A stretch of DNA of 34,342 bases from an uncultured bacterium (lineage in GTDB: Bacteria; Bacteroidota; Bacteroidia; Bacteroidales; Bacteroidaceae), in NCBI GenBank assembly GCA_946546825.1, contig CAMNOK010000012.1, positions 1 through 34,342 of the forward strand, written 5' to 3'. Positions 15,282 through 23,847 of the stretch are shown piece by piece (the stretch's first letter is position 1; each line of letters starts with the position of its first letter). The notes below the pieces were generated by a model. That model ran no database searches. It saw nothing but the letters and a program-made list of their open reading frames with translations, and had not been told where the DNA came from. Made by a program: the position numbers and the translations under genes.

Positions 15282-17888
15282 ATGGCAATGTATATGAAAC
15301 TTCTATGTATAGGCTTGGTGCTTATGACCTCTCTTTTTTCGTTAGCAGCTGATGTGCAACCGGCTTATGCGGTGACGGGTAATGACACCACCTGTCAGGT
15401 GTTTTTATATTCTCCAGGTGAAAAAGACGGTTTACACCTCGCTTACCTAATTGATAACGGACAGTGGCAGTCGTTGGGACAACTTTGCGGCAGTGACTAT
15501 AGTCAGTGGGGGTCTGAGAAACGTATGTATTCGCCCTTTGTGGCCAAGGCTAACGATGGTACCTGGCGACTGGCTTTCACTGTGAATGACCATGCGCCAT
15601 GTTTGGCTGTAGCCTATAGTGAAGACTTGATTACATGGCGTCCGCAGGATTATCCCCGTATGAGAGAGAATGGATGTCTGAGTCCGGTTATCTTTCCGAT
15701 GGATGACGGCAGCTTCGACATCTATTTTAAGTCTCGCAATGGTGATAAACACTATGTGCAGGCATCAGCAGACTTTCGTCATTTCAAGGAAGACTCGCTC
15801 CTGAGCACCGTTGATGATGTCGTATGGCAGCGGGATACTGCTACGGTTGACGGAAAGTTGCGGGAAGGAAACCAGTTTGAGGTTTCGTCTCTACACCTGC
15901 ATTACATGCTCAGCTATTTTGAAGCAGTGAAGCAAGAGAATGTCAAGAATAGCGAATCTATGCGCGATGATGGTAAGCGATTTGCATCACTTCCTCAATC
16001 GTTGATGGCTACGCTGAAGGTTGATGTCAACCAGGTGAAGCCTATCAGCAACAAACTGATTGGGGTATTCTTCGAAGACATTAGTTATGCTGCAGACGGT
16101 GGCCTCTATGCAGAGATGGTACAGAACCGAGATTTTGAATATACAGCACAAGACCGTAAGGAATGGAATGCTACGACGGCATGGACTTTGGCGGATCACA
16201 ATGTACCCGCTGGGAAGATGCGTGTTGAAACCGCCCAGCCGCTCTCGGAAAATAACCCTCACTATGTTGTGCTTGGAAATGGTACACTCGTCAATGGTGG
16301 CTGGGACGGTATGGTCCTCAAAAAGGGAGCCTCCTATGATTTCAGTATGTATGTGAGAAAGCTGTCGCCCGTTAAAACCCAGAAATTGCGCATCCAGCTG
16401 GTGGAAAACGGAATGGTGTTGGCTAAAGCCGATATCAAGGTGAAAGCGGAAGGATGGACCCGTGTGACAACAACTCTTTTGTCGAATGCTGATGCGGAAG
16501 GCGCCGAATTACAGGTTGTTAACATGAATAAGGAATCGGAGGTTGCTTTGGATATGGTGTCGCTGTTTCCACAAGACACATACAAGGGACACGGACTAAG
16601 ACGAGACCTGGCAGAAGCCATTGCCGATCTGAAACCGAAGTTCGTTCGTTTCCCTGGTGGCTGCATGAGTCATGGAGAGGGGCTTGACAATATCTACCAC
16701 TGGAACCATACCGTGGGACCTTGGCAGGATAGGAAAGCAGACTTTAATATATGGCACTACCACCAGACACGCGGACTGGGATTTTATGAGTACTTCCAGT
16801 TTTGTGAGGATATTGGTGCTGAGCCTCTGCCAGTGTTGGCAGCTGGTGTGCCCTGCCAAAACTCGCGTCCAGACAAAGACGGATATGGCGGTCAGCAGGG
16901 TGGCATTCCAATGAAAGACATGCCTGCCTATATCGAAGAGTTGTGTAATCTCATAGAATGGGCTAACGGCGACCCTGCCACCAACAAGTGGGCCCGTATG
17001 CGTGCGGAGGCCGGACATCCCGAACCTTTCCATTTGAAGTATCTTGGTATAGGTAATGAAGATATCATCTCTACGACCTTTGAAGAACGGTGCGAAATGA
17101 TCTGTAAGGCTATCAAGAAGCGCTATCCCTATATTATAATATGTGGAACCGTTGGTCCTTTCCACGATCCTTCTGCCGATTATATTGAGGGATGGAAGTT
17201 CGCCAAGCAGCATCAGGATGTCATCAACATGGTGGACGAACACTACTATGAAAGTCCAGGCTGGTTTATAAACCATCTTGATTACTATGATGACTACGAT
17301 CGCAAAGCCCCGAAGGTATATATCGGTGAATATGCGTCTCGCACGCGAACCCATGAATCGGCATTGGCAGAGGCTCTCTATCTGTGTCATGTAGAGCGCA
17401 ATGCCGACATCGTAGAGATGACCAGCTATGCACCGCTGCTGGCCAAGGATGGTCATCATAACTGGAATCCCGACATGATCTACTTCAATAACACATCGTT
17501 GACTCTCACACCCAGCTACCATACCCAACACCTCTTTGGTAACCACAGTGGTGACCATTATACGGCGTCGGCTTTGGAGTTGCAGACTAAGTTGAACGAA
17601 GATATGGCACAGCAGACTGCCCATCGGATGGCTGCCAGTGTGGTGAAGGATTCCGAAAGCGGACGTACCAGTGTCAAGCTGGTGAACGCACTGCCTCGGG
17701 AGGTTACTGTCAAGGTGGAAGGAGTCAGCCTTCCGGCATCTGTCCAGTATAGCGGTTTTTCCAGTACACCCAGCAGTAAGACGGTACAATGTTTCTCCTC
17801 CAGCATGGCTGATGGTAAACCTGCAGCCAGCGTTCAAGGTAACATGGTGACACTTTCACCATATACCGTCTGCGTCATAGATTATTAA
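15282..17888 (+). CDS. Alpha-L-arabinofuranosidase: GH43-like N-domain fused to GH51
   Basis: The product is an exported protein of about 868 residues; ATGs at 15282, 15288 and 15294 are all in frame, the last giving the tidiest signal peptide (MKLLCIGLVLMTSLFSLAA). Residues about 30-225 look like a partial GH43-type beta-propeller (repeated W/F-rich blades, SPVIFPMDDGSFDIYF). From about 240 comes a GH51 arabinofuranosidase: GVFFEDISYAADGGLYAEM, a carbohydrate-binding-like insert, RFPGGCMSHGE, the acid/base Glu in GIGNED (near 593 from 15282) and the nucleophile Glu in IGEYAS (near 683), then a C-terminal beta-sandwich. GH51 enzymes release alpha-L-arabinofuranose from arabinoxylan or arabinan. 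Whether the N-domain is catalytic is unclear. No SusCD pair is adjacent. Confidence 0.9.
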   Translation: MAMYMKLLCIGLVLMTSLFSLAADVQPAYAVTGNDTTCQVFLYSPGEKDGLHLAYLIDNGQWQSLGQLCGSDYSQWGSEKRMYSPFVAKANDGTWRLAFTVNDHAPCLAVAYSEDLITWRPQDYPRMRENGCLSPVIFPMDDGSFDIYFKSRNGDKHYVQASADFRHFKEDSLLSTVDDVVWQRDTATVDGKLREGNQFEVSSLHLHYMLSYFEAVKQENVKNSESMRDDGKRFASLPQSLMATLKVDVNQVKPISNKLIGVFFEDISYAADGGLYAEMVQNRDFEYTAQDRKEWNATTAWTLADHNVPAGKMRVETAQPLSENNPHYVVLGNGTLVNGGWDGMVLKKGASYDFSMYVRKLSPVKTQKLRIQLVENGMVLAKADIKVKAEGWTRVTTTLLSNADAEGAELQVVNMNKESEVALDMVSLFPQDTYKGHGLRRDLAEAIADLKPKFVRFPGGCMSHGEGLDNIYHWNHTVGPWQDRKADFNIWHYHQTRGLGFYEYFQFCEDIGAEPLPVLAAGVPCQNSRPDKDGYGGQQGGIPMKDMPAYIEELCNLIEWANGDPATNKWARMRAEAGHPEPFHLKYLGIGNEDIISTTFEERCEMICKAIKKRYPYIIICGTVGPFHDPSADYIEGWKFAKQHQDVINMVDEHYYESPGWFINHLDYYDDYDRKAPKVYIGEYASRTRTHESALAEALYLCHVERNADIVEMTSYAPLLAKDGHHNWNPDMIYFNNTSLTLTPSYHTQHLFGNHSGDHYTASALELQTKLNEDMAQQTAHRMAASVVKDSESGRTSVKLVNALPREVTVKVEGVSLPASVQYSGFSSTPSSKTVQCFSSSMADGKPAASVQGNMVTLSPYTVCVIDY

Positions 17889-17930
17889 AACCATTAACGT
17901 ACAAATATAAGATTTTCATATATCAAGAAC

Positions 17931-18677
17931 ATGGACAAGGTAGGCAAATATCAGTTTCTCTCAGAGCCGTTCCATTGTGACTTTTCTGCTCGGCTTTTCA
18001 TGAGCCATCTCGGCAATCACATGCTCAATGCAGCCGACTTTCATTCAAATGACCGAGGTTTCGGTATGCACTTTCTGAATACCATCAATAAGACGTGGGT
18101 ACTCTCACGTCTGGCTATTGAGATGGAAGAGATGCCTCCCATGTACACGAAGTTTTATATCGATACATGGGTGGAGAGTGCTATGCGTTTTTTCACCAAC
18201 CGCAATTTTAAAGTCTATGACGTAGAAGACCCGAACAGAGTTTTTGGCTACGGTCGTTCCGTCTGGGCTATGATTGATACGGAGAGCCGTCAGCCTACAG
18301 ACATCCTCGCAGTCAACGATGGAGCCATCAACGACTACATTGAAAAGGAGAAGCCCTGTCCCATAGAAAAAGGTGGCCGCGTAAAGATGGACGACCAGGC
18401 AGAATTAGTTCGCACCATTGATACCAATTATAGTGATGTAGATATCAATGGACATATCAATAGCATCAAGTATATTGAGCATGTGCTCGACTTGTGGCCT
18501 CTCGACTGGTATCGCCGCCATCAGATTCGCCGACTGGAGATTGCCTATGTAGCGGAAGCGCACGCTGGAGACCAACTCTCCTTCTATCGTGAACAAGATG
18601 CTGCCGAAAGCTATTGTGTCCGCATTGTTCGTACCGATGGCACAGAGTGCTGCCGTTGTAAGATAGTGTTTAACTAA
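17931..18677 (+). CDS. Acyl-ACP thioesterase (FatA/FatB-like double hotdog)
   Basis: The 248-residue cytoplasmic enzyme resembles bacterial acyl-ACP thioesterases, which release free fatty acids from acyl carrier protein. The N-terminal hotdog (about 1-130) begins KYQFLSEPFHCDFSARL; the C-terminal hotdog (about 150-248) holds NYSDVDINGHINSIKYIEHVLD, with the D-x-N-x-H catalytic triad at Asp171/Asn173/His175. The start ATG at 17931 fits the conserved N-terminus. It is 42 bases behind the GH51 gene, and no TAnnTTTG element is visible in that gap, so it may be read from upstream. In many Bacteroides it sits in the ilv operon just before ilvC (recollection, not checked); here an esterase gene separates them. 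Its stop overlaps the convergent esterase stop by 4 bases. Confidence 0.9.
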   Translation: MDKVGKYQFLSEPFHCDFSARLFMSHLGNHMLNAADFHSNDRGFGMHFLNTINKTWVLSRLAIEMEEMPPMYTKFYIDTWVESAMRFFTNRNFKVYDVEDPNRVFGYGRSVWAMIDTESRQPTDILAVNDGAINDYIEKEKPCPIEKGGRVKMDDQAELVRTIDTNYSDVDINGHINSIKYIEHVLDLWPLDWYRRHQIRRLEIAYVAEAHAGDQLSFYREQDAAESYCVRIVRTDGTECCRCKIVFN

Positions 18678-19531
18678 AAAATAGAATAATCAAAATTCCG
18701 TGAGGCAAAGGGTAGGGCGAGGCGGAGAGCCAGGTGCCAATACTCCCAGTTGTGGACCCCGTTGCGGATGCGGAGTTCGTCTTTGACACGCTTTTCGCGC
18801 ATGAGGCGATGGATGTTTACCGACAGGTCAAACAAGAAGTCATCGTCTCCACAGTCGAAGAACCACTTCACGGTGCGAAGCCGTTGCAGCGTTTCTTCGT
18901 CTGCGTTTCTCAGAAAGTTCAGTGCGGAATGTTCTTTCATGGCTTGACTGACAAGATACACCTTGTCATCAATACCCTCTGTCTGTCTTCGTCCTCCGTC
19001 GCTCTCCAGCCAGGCACTCATGGCATAGCAGGAAGAGAAAAGGTCTGGATGGCGCTGGGCATAGATGGTACTTCCACCGCCACCCATTGACAGTCCCATC
19101 ACAGCACGATGGCCCTTGTCTCCATAGCAACGATATTTCTTTTCTACTGAGGGCATAAACTCCTGGAAGAAAAAGTCTTCATACGGCCAGCCTGGCATGT
19201 TGAGGTATCCGTTCCAAGTATTCATGACATCTGGTCCGCCGGCGTTGGGCATGATGATGACCATCTTGCGGACTTCACCTGTCTCAATGAGCTCATCGGC
19301 TACGGTTTGCATCTGTCCTTTTTCGGCCCATGCCGTATAATCATCGGTGAAGCCGTGAAGCAGATATACCACGGGATAGCTTCCTCCGTCTTTCTCATAG
19401 CCATTGGGAAGATAGACGTTGTATTTCACTGTTGCATGGAGAACTGTACTCCGAATGCTGTCGGTCACCACTTTTCCTGCTTGCGCGACAAGGCTGCTCA
19501 TGAGCGCAAAAGCCAAAAGAATCTTCTTCAT
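18674..19531 (-). CDS. Exported esterase, esterase D/feruloyl-esterase-like alpha/beta hydrolase
   Basis: The 285-residue protein has a signal peptide (MKKILLAFALMSSLVAQAGK). The alpha/beta-hydrolase core shows the oxyanion-region HGFTDDYTAW, the nucleophile elbow GLSMGG with Ser148, an acid in DCGDDD near 226-231, and the catalytic His near 260 in GVHNWEYWH. This pattern fits the esterase D/tributyrin esterase/feruloyl esterase group. In the periplasm it may remove acetyl or feruloyl groups from hemicellulose, in line with the arabinofuranosidase nearby, but the substrate is inferred. It has its own promoter on the minus strand. The stop overlaps the thioesterase stop. Confidence 0.85.
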   Translation of the reverse strand: MKKILLAFALMSSLVAQAGKVVTDSIRSTVLHATVKYNVYLPNGYEKDGGSYPVVYLLHGFTDDYTAWAEKGQMQTVADELIETGEVRKMVIIMPNAGGPDVMNTWNGYLNMPGWPYEDFFFQEFMPSVEKKYRCYGDKGHRAVMGLSMGGGGSTIYAQRHPDLFSSCYAMSAWLESDGGRRQTEGIDDKVYLVSQAMKEHSALNFLRNADEETLQRLRTVKWFFDCGDDDFLFDLSVNIHRLMREKRVKDELRIRNGVHNWEYWHLALRLALPFASRNFDYSIF

Positions 19532-19557
19532 AATTTCTGGTTGTTTTGTTTGTGTTG

Positions 19558-19565
19558 CAAATATA
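19558..19565 (-). promoter_or_regulatory. -7 promoter element for the esterase gene
   Basis: The minus strand reads TATATTTG (TAnnTTTG), giving a leader of about 20 bases before the ATG at 19531. Confidence 0.55.
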
Positions 19566-19656
19566 CATATTTTTATAAGATGGAAAAAGAAAAATAATTA
19601 TTTTATGTCAATAGATTGATTCCATAAAGAAAAATCTTATATTTTGTCACTTTTCC

Positions 19657-19687
19657 TTGGTGGTTTAATGTAAAAATGTTACTTTTG
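19657..19687 (+). promoter_or_regulatory. Promoter for ilvC (-33 TTG, -7 TACTTTTG)
   Basis: TTGG at 19657-19660 and TACTTTTG at 19680-19687 are about 20 bases apart, a good Bacteroidetes promoter. Transcription should start near 19694, leaving a leader of about 127 bases. Confidence 0.65.
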
Positions 19688-19693
19688 CAACTC

Positions 19694-19820
19694 GTAAAGT
19701 AATAAGTTAGTCCCCAGCTGTCTGTTCGTGTAACACGATGGGCGGGCCGACAAGACGACTGCTCTCGGGTAGGGCGGGCATGGTTCGCAGGGAGAGTATC
19801 AATTTAAAAAAACAAAAACT
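19694..19820 (+). promoter_or_regulatory. Structured, GC-rich 5' leader of ilvC
   Basis: The leader differs sharply from its AT-rich surroundings. It holds a perfect hairpin TCGTG-TAA-CACGA (19726-19738), two direct copies of GGGCGGGC (19740-19747 and 19772-19779), a CCGA/TCGG pairing (19747-19750 with 19665+100=19765-19768) and a CTCTC/GAGAG pairing (19762-19766 with 19792-19796). An AT-rich stretch then leads to the start codon. No known riboswitch is recognised, and there is no run of Ile/Val/Leu codons typical of attenuation peptides. An overlapping small frame (19738-19833) runs past the ilvC start in another frame. Confidence 0.45.
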
Positions 19821-20864
19821 ATGGCAGAAATGAATTTCGGTGGCGTCATGGAAACTGTTGTCACCAGTAAGGAATTCTCATTGGAGAAAGCAAGAGAAGT
19901 ATTGAAGAACGAGACCATCGCCGTTATCGGTTATGGAATCCAGGGCCCTGGTCAGGCATGCAACCTGCGTGACAATGGCTTCAACGTGATTGTCGGTCAG
20001 CGTGAGGGTAAGACCTATGAGAAGGCCGTTGCCGACGGATGGGTACCGGGTAAGACCTTGTTCTCTATTGAGGAAGCAGCCCAGAAGGGTACCATCGTCT
20101 GTATGTTGCTCTCCGATGCAGGCCAGATTGCTGTCTGGCCGAAAATTAAGCAATATCTCACTCCGGGCAAGACGCTCTATTATAGCCACGGCTTTGCTAT
20201 CAACTGGAGTGACCGAACAGGTGTTGTTCCTCCCAAAGATATAGATGTCATCCTCGTTGCTCCCAAGGGTTCTGGTACCTCTCTGCGCACTATGTTCTGT
20301 GAGGGTCGCGGTCTGAACTGTTCTTACGCTGTCTATCAGGATGCCTCTGGCAAAGCAGAGGAGAAGACGTTGGCTTTCGGTATCGGTATTGGTGCCGGCT
20401 ATCTCTTTAAGACAACCTTCCAGCGTGAGGCTACCAGTGACTTGACAGGTGAGCGCGGTTCGCTGATGGGTGCTATCGAGGGTTTGCTGGAAGCTCAGTA
20501 TGAGGTGCTCCGTGAGAATGGTCACTCTCCGTCGGAGGCTTTCAACGAGACTGTAGAGGAACTCACTCAGAGCCTTGGTCCGCTCTTTGGTGCCAAGGGT
20601 ATGGACTGGATGTATGCCAACTGTTCGACCACTGCTCAGCGTGGAGCTCTCGACTGGGCACCTCGTTTCCGTGAGGCCATTAAGCCCGTCATGCAGTGGC
20701 TCTACTACAGCGTTAAGACTGGCAACGAGGCTCAGATATCCATCGATGCCAACTCCAAGCCCGACTATCGTGCCGGACTGGAGAAGGAACTTGAGGCCAT
20801 GCGCAATAAGGAAATGTGGCGTGCCGGCGAAACTGTTCGCAAGCTGCGTCCAGAGAACAATTAA
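19821..20864 (+). CDS. ilvC: Ketol-acid reductoisomerase
   Basis: IlvC converts acetolactate or acetohydroxybutyrate to the dihydroxy acids of valine, leucine and isoleucine synthesis, using NAD(P)H and Mg2+. The 347-residue protein has the Rossmann motif GYGIQGPGQACNLRDNG near the N-terminus, the HGFAINW loop, VAPKGSG, and the knotted C-terminal domain (TSDLTGERGSLMGAIEGLLEAQYEVL and the Glu/Asp metal ligands). The length is normal for the short class I form with the Bacteroidetes N-terminal extension. No ilvD, ilvB or ilvN is adjacent. Its stop overlaps that of the convergent lipoprotein gene by 4 bases. Confidence 0.97.
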   Translation: MAEMNFGGVMETVVTSKEFSLEKAREVLKNETIAVIGYGIQGPGQACNLRDNGFNVIVGQREGKTYEKAVADGWVPGKTLFSIEEAAQKGTIVCMLLSDAGQIAVWPKIKQYLTPGKTLYYSHGFAINWSDRTGVVPPKDIDVILVAPKGSGTSLRTMFCEGRGLNCSYAVYQDASGKAEEKTLAFGIGIGAGYLFKTTFQREATSDLTGERGSLMGAIEGLLEAQYEVLRENGHSPSEAFNETVEELTQSLGPLFGAKGMDWMYANCSTTAQRGALDWAPRFREAIKPVMQWLYYSVKTGNEAQISIDANSKPDYRAGLEKELEAMRNKEMWRAGETVRKLRPENN

Positions 20865-21754
20865 TAGCTATAGTCTATCTGTTCCCACTCGTCATCAGTG
20901 GTCAGAACGAAGGTAATCTCGCCGCTGTCAGATGATGAACCGTAGAAGGAGCCTTTCCAGTTGGTGATGGTGTTGAGCTCAACGGGAACATTCTCAAAGA
21001 TTCGTTCTTGCAGAATGTTGTCACCAGTGCCAAGCGCTGATACTGTGATTTTCAGTTCGTCTTCCTCAGCGTGAGGGAACGTATAGATTTCAAACATACC
21101 GGGTTGTCCTGTCATGCTGGCAGTGACAGTCCGGTATTCTGTTTGTTTGGAGTTGACACATCCATAGCCGCTCACGGCATCGAAGGTACTACTGCCGCCG
21201 GTATAGTAGAATTTCATCTGAGCCACATTCTCAGGAATGTTGTCCTCTGTCTGCATGCGGAACATGGCTACGGCACGCTTCATCTTAACATCGTATTGCT
21301 TGCTTTCTGAAACCTCTATCTCCTCATAATAATAAAAGGTGTCAGTCACCTTGTTATCTTTGAAGGTAATTTTCTCTGGATTGGTCATCGTGGCGTTACC
21401 AGCTCCGTTGTGGGCGATAATCACTACTTGGTAGGTCCCTTCCGGCAGGTTTGCCGACAGCGTTCCGAAACTGTTGTCACCTTTCGTCTGGTTGACGGTT
21501 GCCACTCTGCTGTCGTTACTGAAAATGGCCATCTGAATGCGTGAGCATAGATCATTGATGTTGGTGGAACGCGTGACATCATTGTCCGTATTGAACGGAG
21601 CTTGGTCGAAGTGTGTGATACAGAATTGCACGTTCACACCATTACCGATGACGCCCTGAGCCCCGGCATCTTCTGTGAAATCAGGATTCTCGCAACCGCA
21701 GAACAAGATGCAGGCAAGGGCGATAAGCCAGGTTTGTTGAAAAAAGGTTTTCAT
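20861..21754 (-). CDS. FimB/Mfa2-like fimbrial-anchor-type lipoprotein
   Basis: The 297-residue protein starts with a lipoprotein signal (LACILFCGC; likely lipidated Cys21). Two immunoglobulin-like beta domains follow: the first (about 40-150) includes DLCSRIQMAIFSNDSR and LPEGTYQVVIIAHNG; the second (about 155-290) includes the YDVKMKRAVAMFRMQTED segment typical of FimB/Mfa2 family anchors. In Porphyromonas and relatives such proteins anchor or cap fimbriae at the outer membrane. No fimbrillin or usher-like gene is nearby, so it may be an orphan adhesin or anchor. It lies 42 bases after aguB on the same strand with no visible promoter element, so read-through from the aguAB unit is plausible. 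Confidence 0.7.
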   Translation of the reverse strand: MKTFFQQTWLIALACILFCGCENPDFTEDAGAQGVIGNGVNVQFCITHFDQAPFNTDNDVTRSTNINDLCSRIQMAIFSNDSRVATVNQTKGDNSFGTLSANLPEGTYQVVIIAHNGAGNATMTNPEKITFKDNKVTDTFYYYEEIEVSESKQYDVKMKRAVAMFRMQTEDNIPENVAQMKFYYTGGSSTFDAVSGYGCVNSKQTEYRTVTASMTGQPGMFEIYTFPHAEEDELKITVSALGTGDNILQERIFENVPVELNTITNWKGSFYGSSSDSGEITFVLTTDDEWEQIDYSY

Positions 21755-21796
21755 GTAGATATATTAAGACTTTGTTAGATGATTTTCAGTTGTTTC

Positions 21797-22681
21797 TTAG
21801 TCAATGAAACGTTTTGTCAGGTTCTGGTAGTGGTCAATGCGGCGGTCTCTCAGGAACGGCCACCAGCGTCTGACATTCTCACTTCGTTTCATGTCTATGT
21901 CGATGACGGCCGCTGCTTCGCGGTTTTCCGGTGCCTCATAGAGCAACTCACCTTGTGGACCCGCCACGAAGGAGGTCCCCCAGAACTGGATGCCTTCGCC
22001 TTCCTGTGGGGCCGATGCGTAAGTTGGTTCCCAGCCCACGCGGTTCACACTGATGACAGGCAAGCCGTTGGCAACGGCATGTCCGCGCTGTACGGTCTGC
22101 CAGGCATTGCGCTGCCGCTGTTGTTCCTCGGTGGTGTCGTGGCTGTCGTAGCCAATGGCGGTGGGGTAGATGAGGAGTTCTGCTCCCTGCAAGGCCATTA
22201 GTCTGGCTGCTTCGGGGTACCACTGATCCCAGCATACCAGCACTCCCAGTCTTCCCACGCTTGTATCGATGGGCTGGAAGCCTAAGTCACCGGGGGTGAA
22301 ATAAAACTTCTCGTAGTAGGCTGGGTCATCGGGAATGTGCATCTTCCGATACATGCCAGCCACGCTTCCGTCTTTCTCCATCACCACTGCGGTGTTGTGA
22401 TAGAGCCCTGCGGTGCGACGCTCAAAGAGTGAGGTGACGATGACCACTTGCAGTTCGCGGGCCAGCTGACCATAGAACGCTGTAGAGGGACCGGGGATAG
22501 GTTCTGCCTGATCGAAATTGCTTACGCATTCTTCCTGACAGAAGTAGAGTCCGTTGTGCAGTTCCTGCAGTACAATGAGTTCAGCTCCCTGACTGGCCAG
22601 CATCTTGATTTGTGTTGCCAGTCGCTGCTTGTTGTTGTCAATGTCAGCCGTGTTGTGCTGTTGTATGATTCCTATTTTCAT
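21797..22681 (-). CDS. aguB: N-carbamoylputrescine amidase
   Basis: This 294-residue nitrilase-superfamily enzyme hydrolyses N-carbamoylputrescine to putrescine, CO2 and ammonia. The catalytic Glu-Lys-Cys triad is visible: Glu40 (VLQELHN), Lys113 (YRKMHIPDD) and Cys150 (VLVCWDQWYPEAAR). The CWDQWYPE motif and the YEKFYFTPGD segment are typical of AguB rather than of other C-N hydrolases. The gene lies 24 bases after aguA on the same strand, completing a two-step agmatine-to-putrescine route in the cytoplasm. Confidence 0.95.
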   Translation of the reverse strand: MKIGIIQQHNTADIDNNKQRLATQIKMLASQGAELIVLQELHNGLYFCQEECVSNFDQAEPIPGPSTAFYGQLARELQVVIVTSLFERRTAGLYHNTAVVMEKDGSVAGMYRKMHIPDDPAYYEKFYFTPGDLGFQPIDTSVGRLGVLVCWDQWYPEAARLMALQGAELLIYPTAIGYDSHDTTEEQQRQRNAWQTVQRGHAVANGLPVISVNRVGWEPTYASAPQEGEGIQFWGTSFVAGPQGELLYEAPENREAAAVIDIDMKRSENVRRWWPFLRDRRIDHYQNLTKRFID

Positions 22682-22705
22682 ATTTCGTTTTTCACTTTAC
22701 ATTCA

Positions 22706-23761
22706 TCACTTTTCACTTTCCTCTTTCCATTGTGGAATTTGCATGGTCAGACAGTGTATGGCCCCATGTTGTCGAATGATGGTTCGTGAGTCGATGGGCA
22801 CCATTTTGCGGTCGGGAAATGCCTGTTGGATGGTATTGAGGGCCCGCTGGTCGTTGTCGTGTTGTCCATAGATGGGCACCAACACTGCTTCGTTCAAGAT
22901 GAGGAAGTTGGCGTAGGTGGCGGGTAGTCGATGACCGTCATCCTCGAAGATGGGCTCCGGCATGGGGAGCTTCAGCAGCTGGTAGGGACGTCCATCGGCT
23001 GTTCGTAGGTCTTGCAGCTGTTTTTCTAACAGTTGGAAATCCGCGTATTGCTCGTCCTTCGGGTTGTCAGTACCCACATAGAGCAGTGTGTCTTCAGGAG
23101 CAGGACGCACAATGGTGTCGATATGTCCGTCGGTATCGTCTCCGATGAGGTTGCCATGATCCAACCATACAATGCGTTGTACCCGTAGCCGGTGCTTTAG
23201 TTGTGCTTCAAGCTCCTCTTTTGTAAGCGGTTGATTACGTTCGGGAGCCAGCAGACACTGTGAGGTGGTAAACACGGTTCCCTGACCGTCGCTCTCAATA
23301 GAGCCACCTTCTAAGACAAAGTCTTGTTGCGACTTCAGCAGGAAGTCTTGGCTGAACAGTCTGCAGCTGGCCCACAGCTTTTGTGGAACCAGATTGTCGG
23401 AGTCGGCTTTGAACTTGTTTCCCCAACCGTTGAACTTAAAATCCAACCAGCAGGGCTGGCTACCGTCGTGGGTCAGTAGGGTGATGGGACCATGGTCGCG
23501 GGCCCAGGTGTCGTCGGTCGTGAAGGAGAAGAGTCTCACACGCTTGTCTTCTCGCAGTTCTTCCGGTACCAATATCGGGTTTTCTGCTACGATGACAAGG
23601 TTCTCATGCTTCACAATCTCCCGTGCCATCTCGGTCATGGTTTGCACAATGTCAGTCAGATAAGGAGCCCAGTCTGTCTGTTCGTGCGGCCATGTCAACA
23701 GCACGCCCCATTGCGGTTCCCACTCTGCCGGCAGTCGGTATAGGTTTTCTTCAGCATTCAT
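22706..23761 (-). CDS. aguA: Agmatine deiminase
   Basis: This 351-residue peptidyl-arginine-deiminase-family enzyme converts agmatine to N-carbamoylputrescine and ammonia. Key residues are in place: WARDHGP near 86-92, EGGSIESDG near 151-159, the catalytic His213 in DTDGHIDT and the nucleophile Cys337 in HGAIHC. The length is typical. It is the first gene of the aguA-aguB unit and has a plausible promoter pair on the minus strand. An arginine decarboxylase to supply agmatine is not in the window. In Bacteroidetes putrescine from this route feeds carboxyspermidine-type spermidine synthesis. Confidence 0.95.
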   Translation of the reverse strand: MNAEENLYRLPAEWEPQWGVLLTWPHEQTDWAPYLTDIVQTMTEMAREIVKHENLVIVAENPILVPEELREDKRVRLFSFTTDDTWARDHGPITLLTHDGSQPCWLDFKFNGWGNKFKADSDNLVPQKLWASCRLFSQDFLLKSQQDFVLEGGSIESDGQGTVFTTSQCLLAPERNQPLTKEELEAQLKHRLRVQRIVWLDHGNLIGDDTDGHIDTIVRPAPEDTLLYVGTDNPKDEQYADFQLLEKQLQDLRTADGRPYQLLKLPMPEPIFEDDGHRLPATYANFLILNEAVLVPIYGQHDNDQRALNTIQQAFPDRKMVPIDSRTIIRQHGAIHCLTMQIPQWKEESEK

Positions 23762-23803
23762 GGATGGGTGGATAGATGGTTATAAAAAGTATATTTCTGC
23801 ATG

Positions 23804-23835
23804 CGAAAATACGAAGAAAAAACGATACATACAAA
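23804..23835 (-). promoter_or_regulatory. Promoter for aguA
   Basis: Minus-strand TTTG (23832-23835) and TATTTTCG (23804-23811, one mismatch to TAnnTTTG) are 20 bases apart. The leader to the ATG at 23761 is about 36 bases. Confidence 0.5.
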
Positions 23836-23847
23836 ATGTTGACATAC

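Noticed and set aside
16596..17837. 413-codon open frame on the minus strand inside the GH51 gene
   Set aside because: It lies antisense to a clearly conserved GH51 catalytic domain, and its translation has no recognisable motif; a shadow frame.
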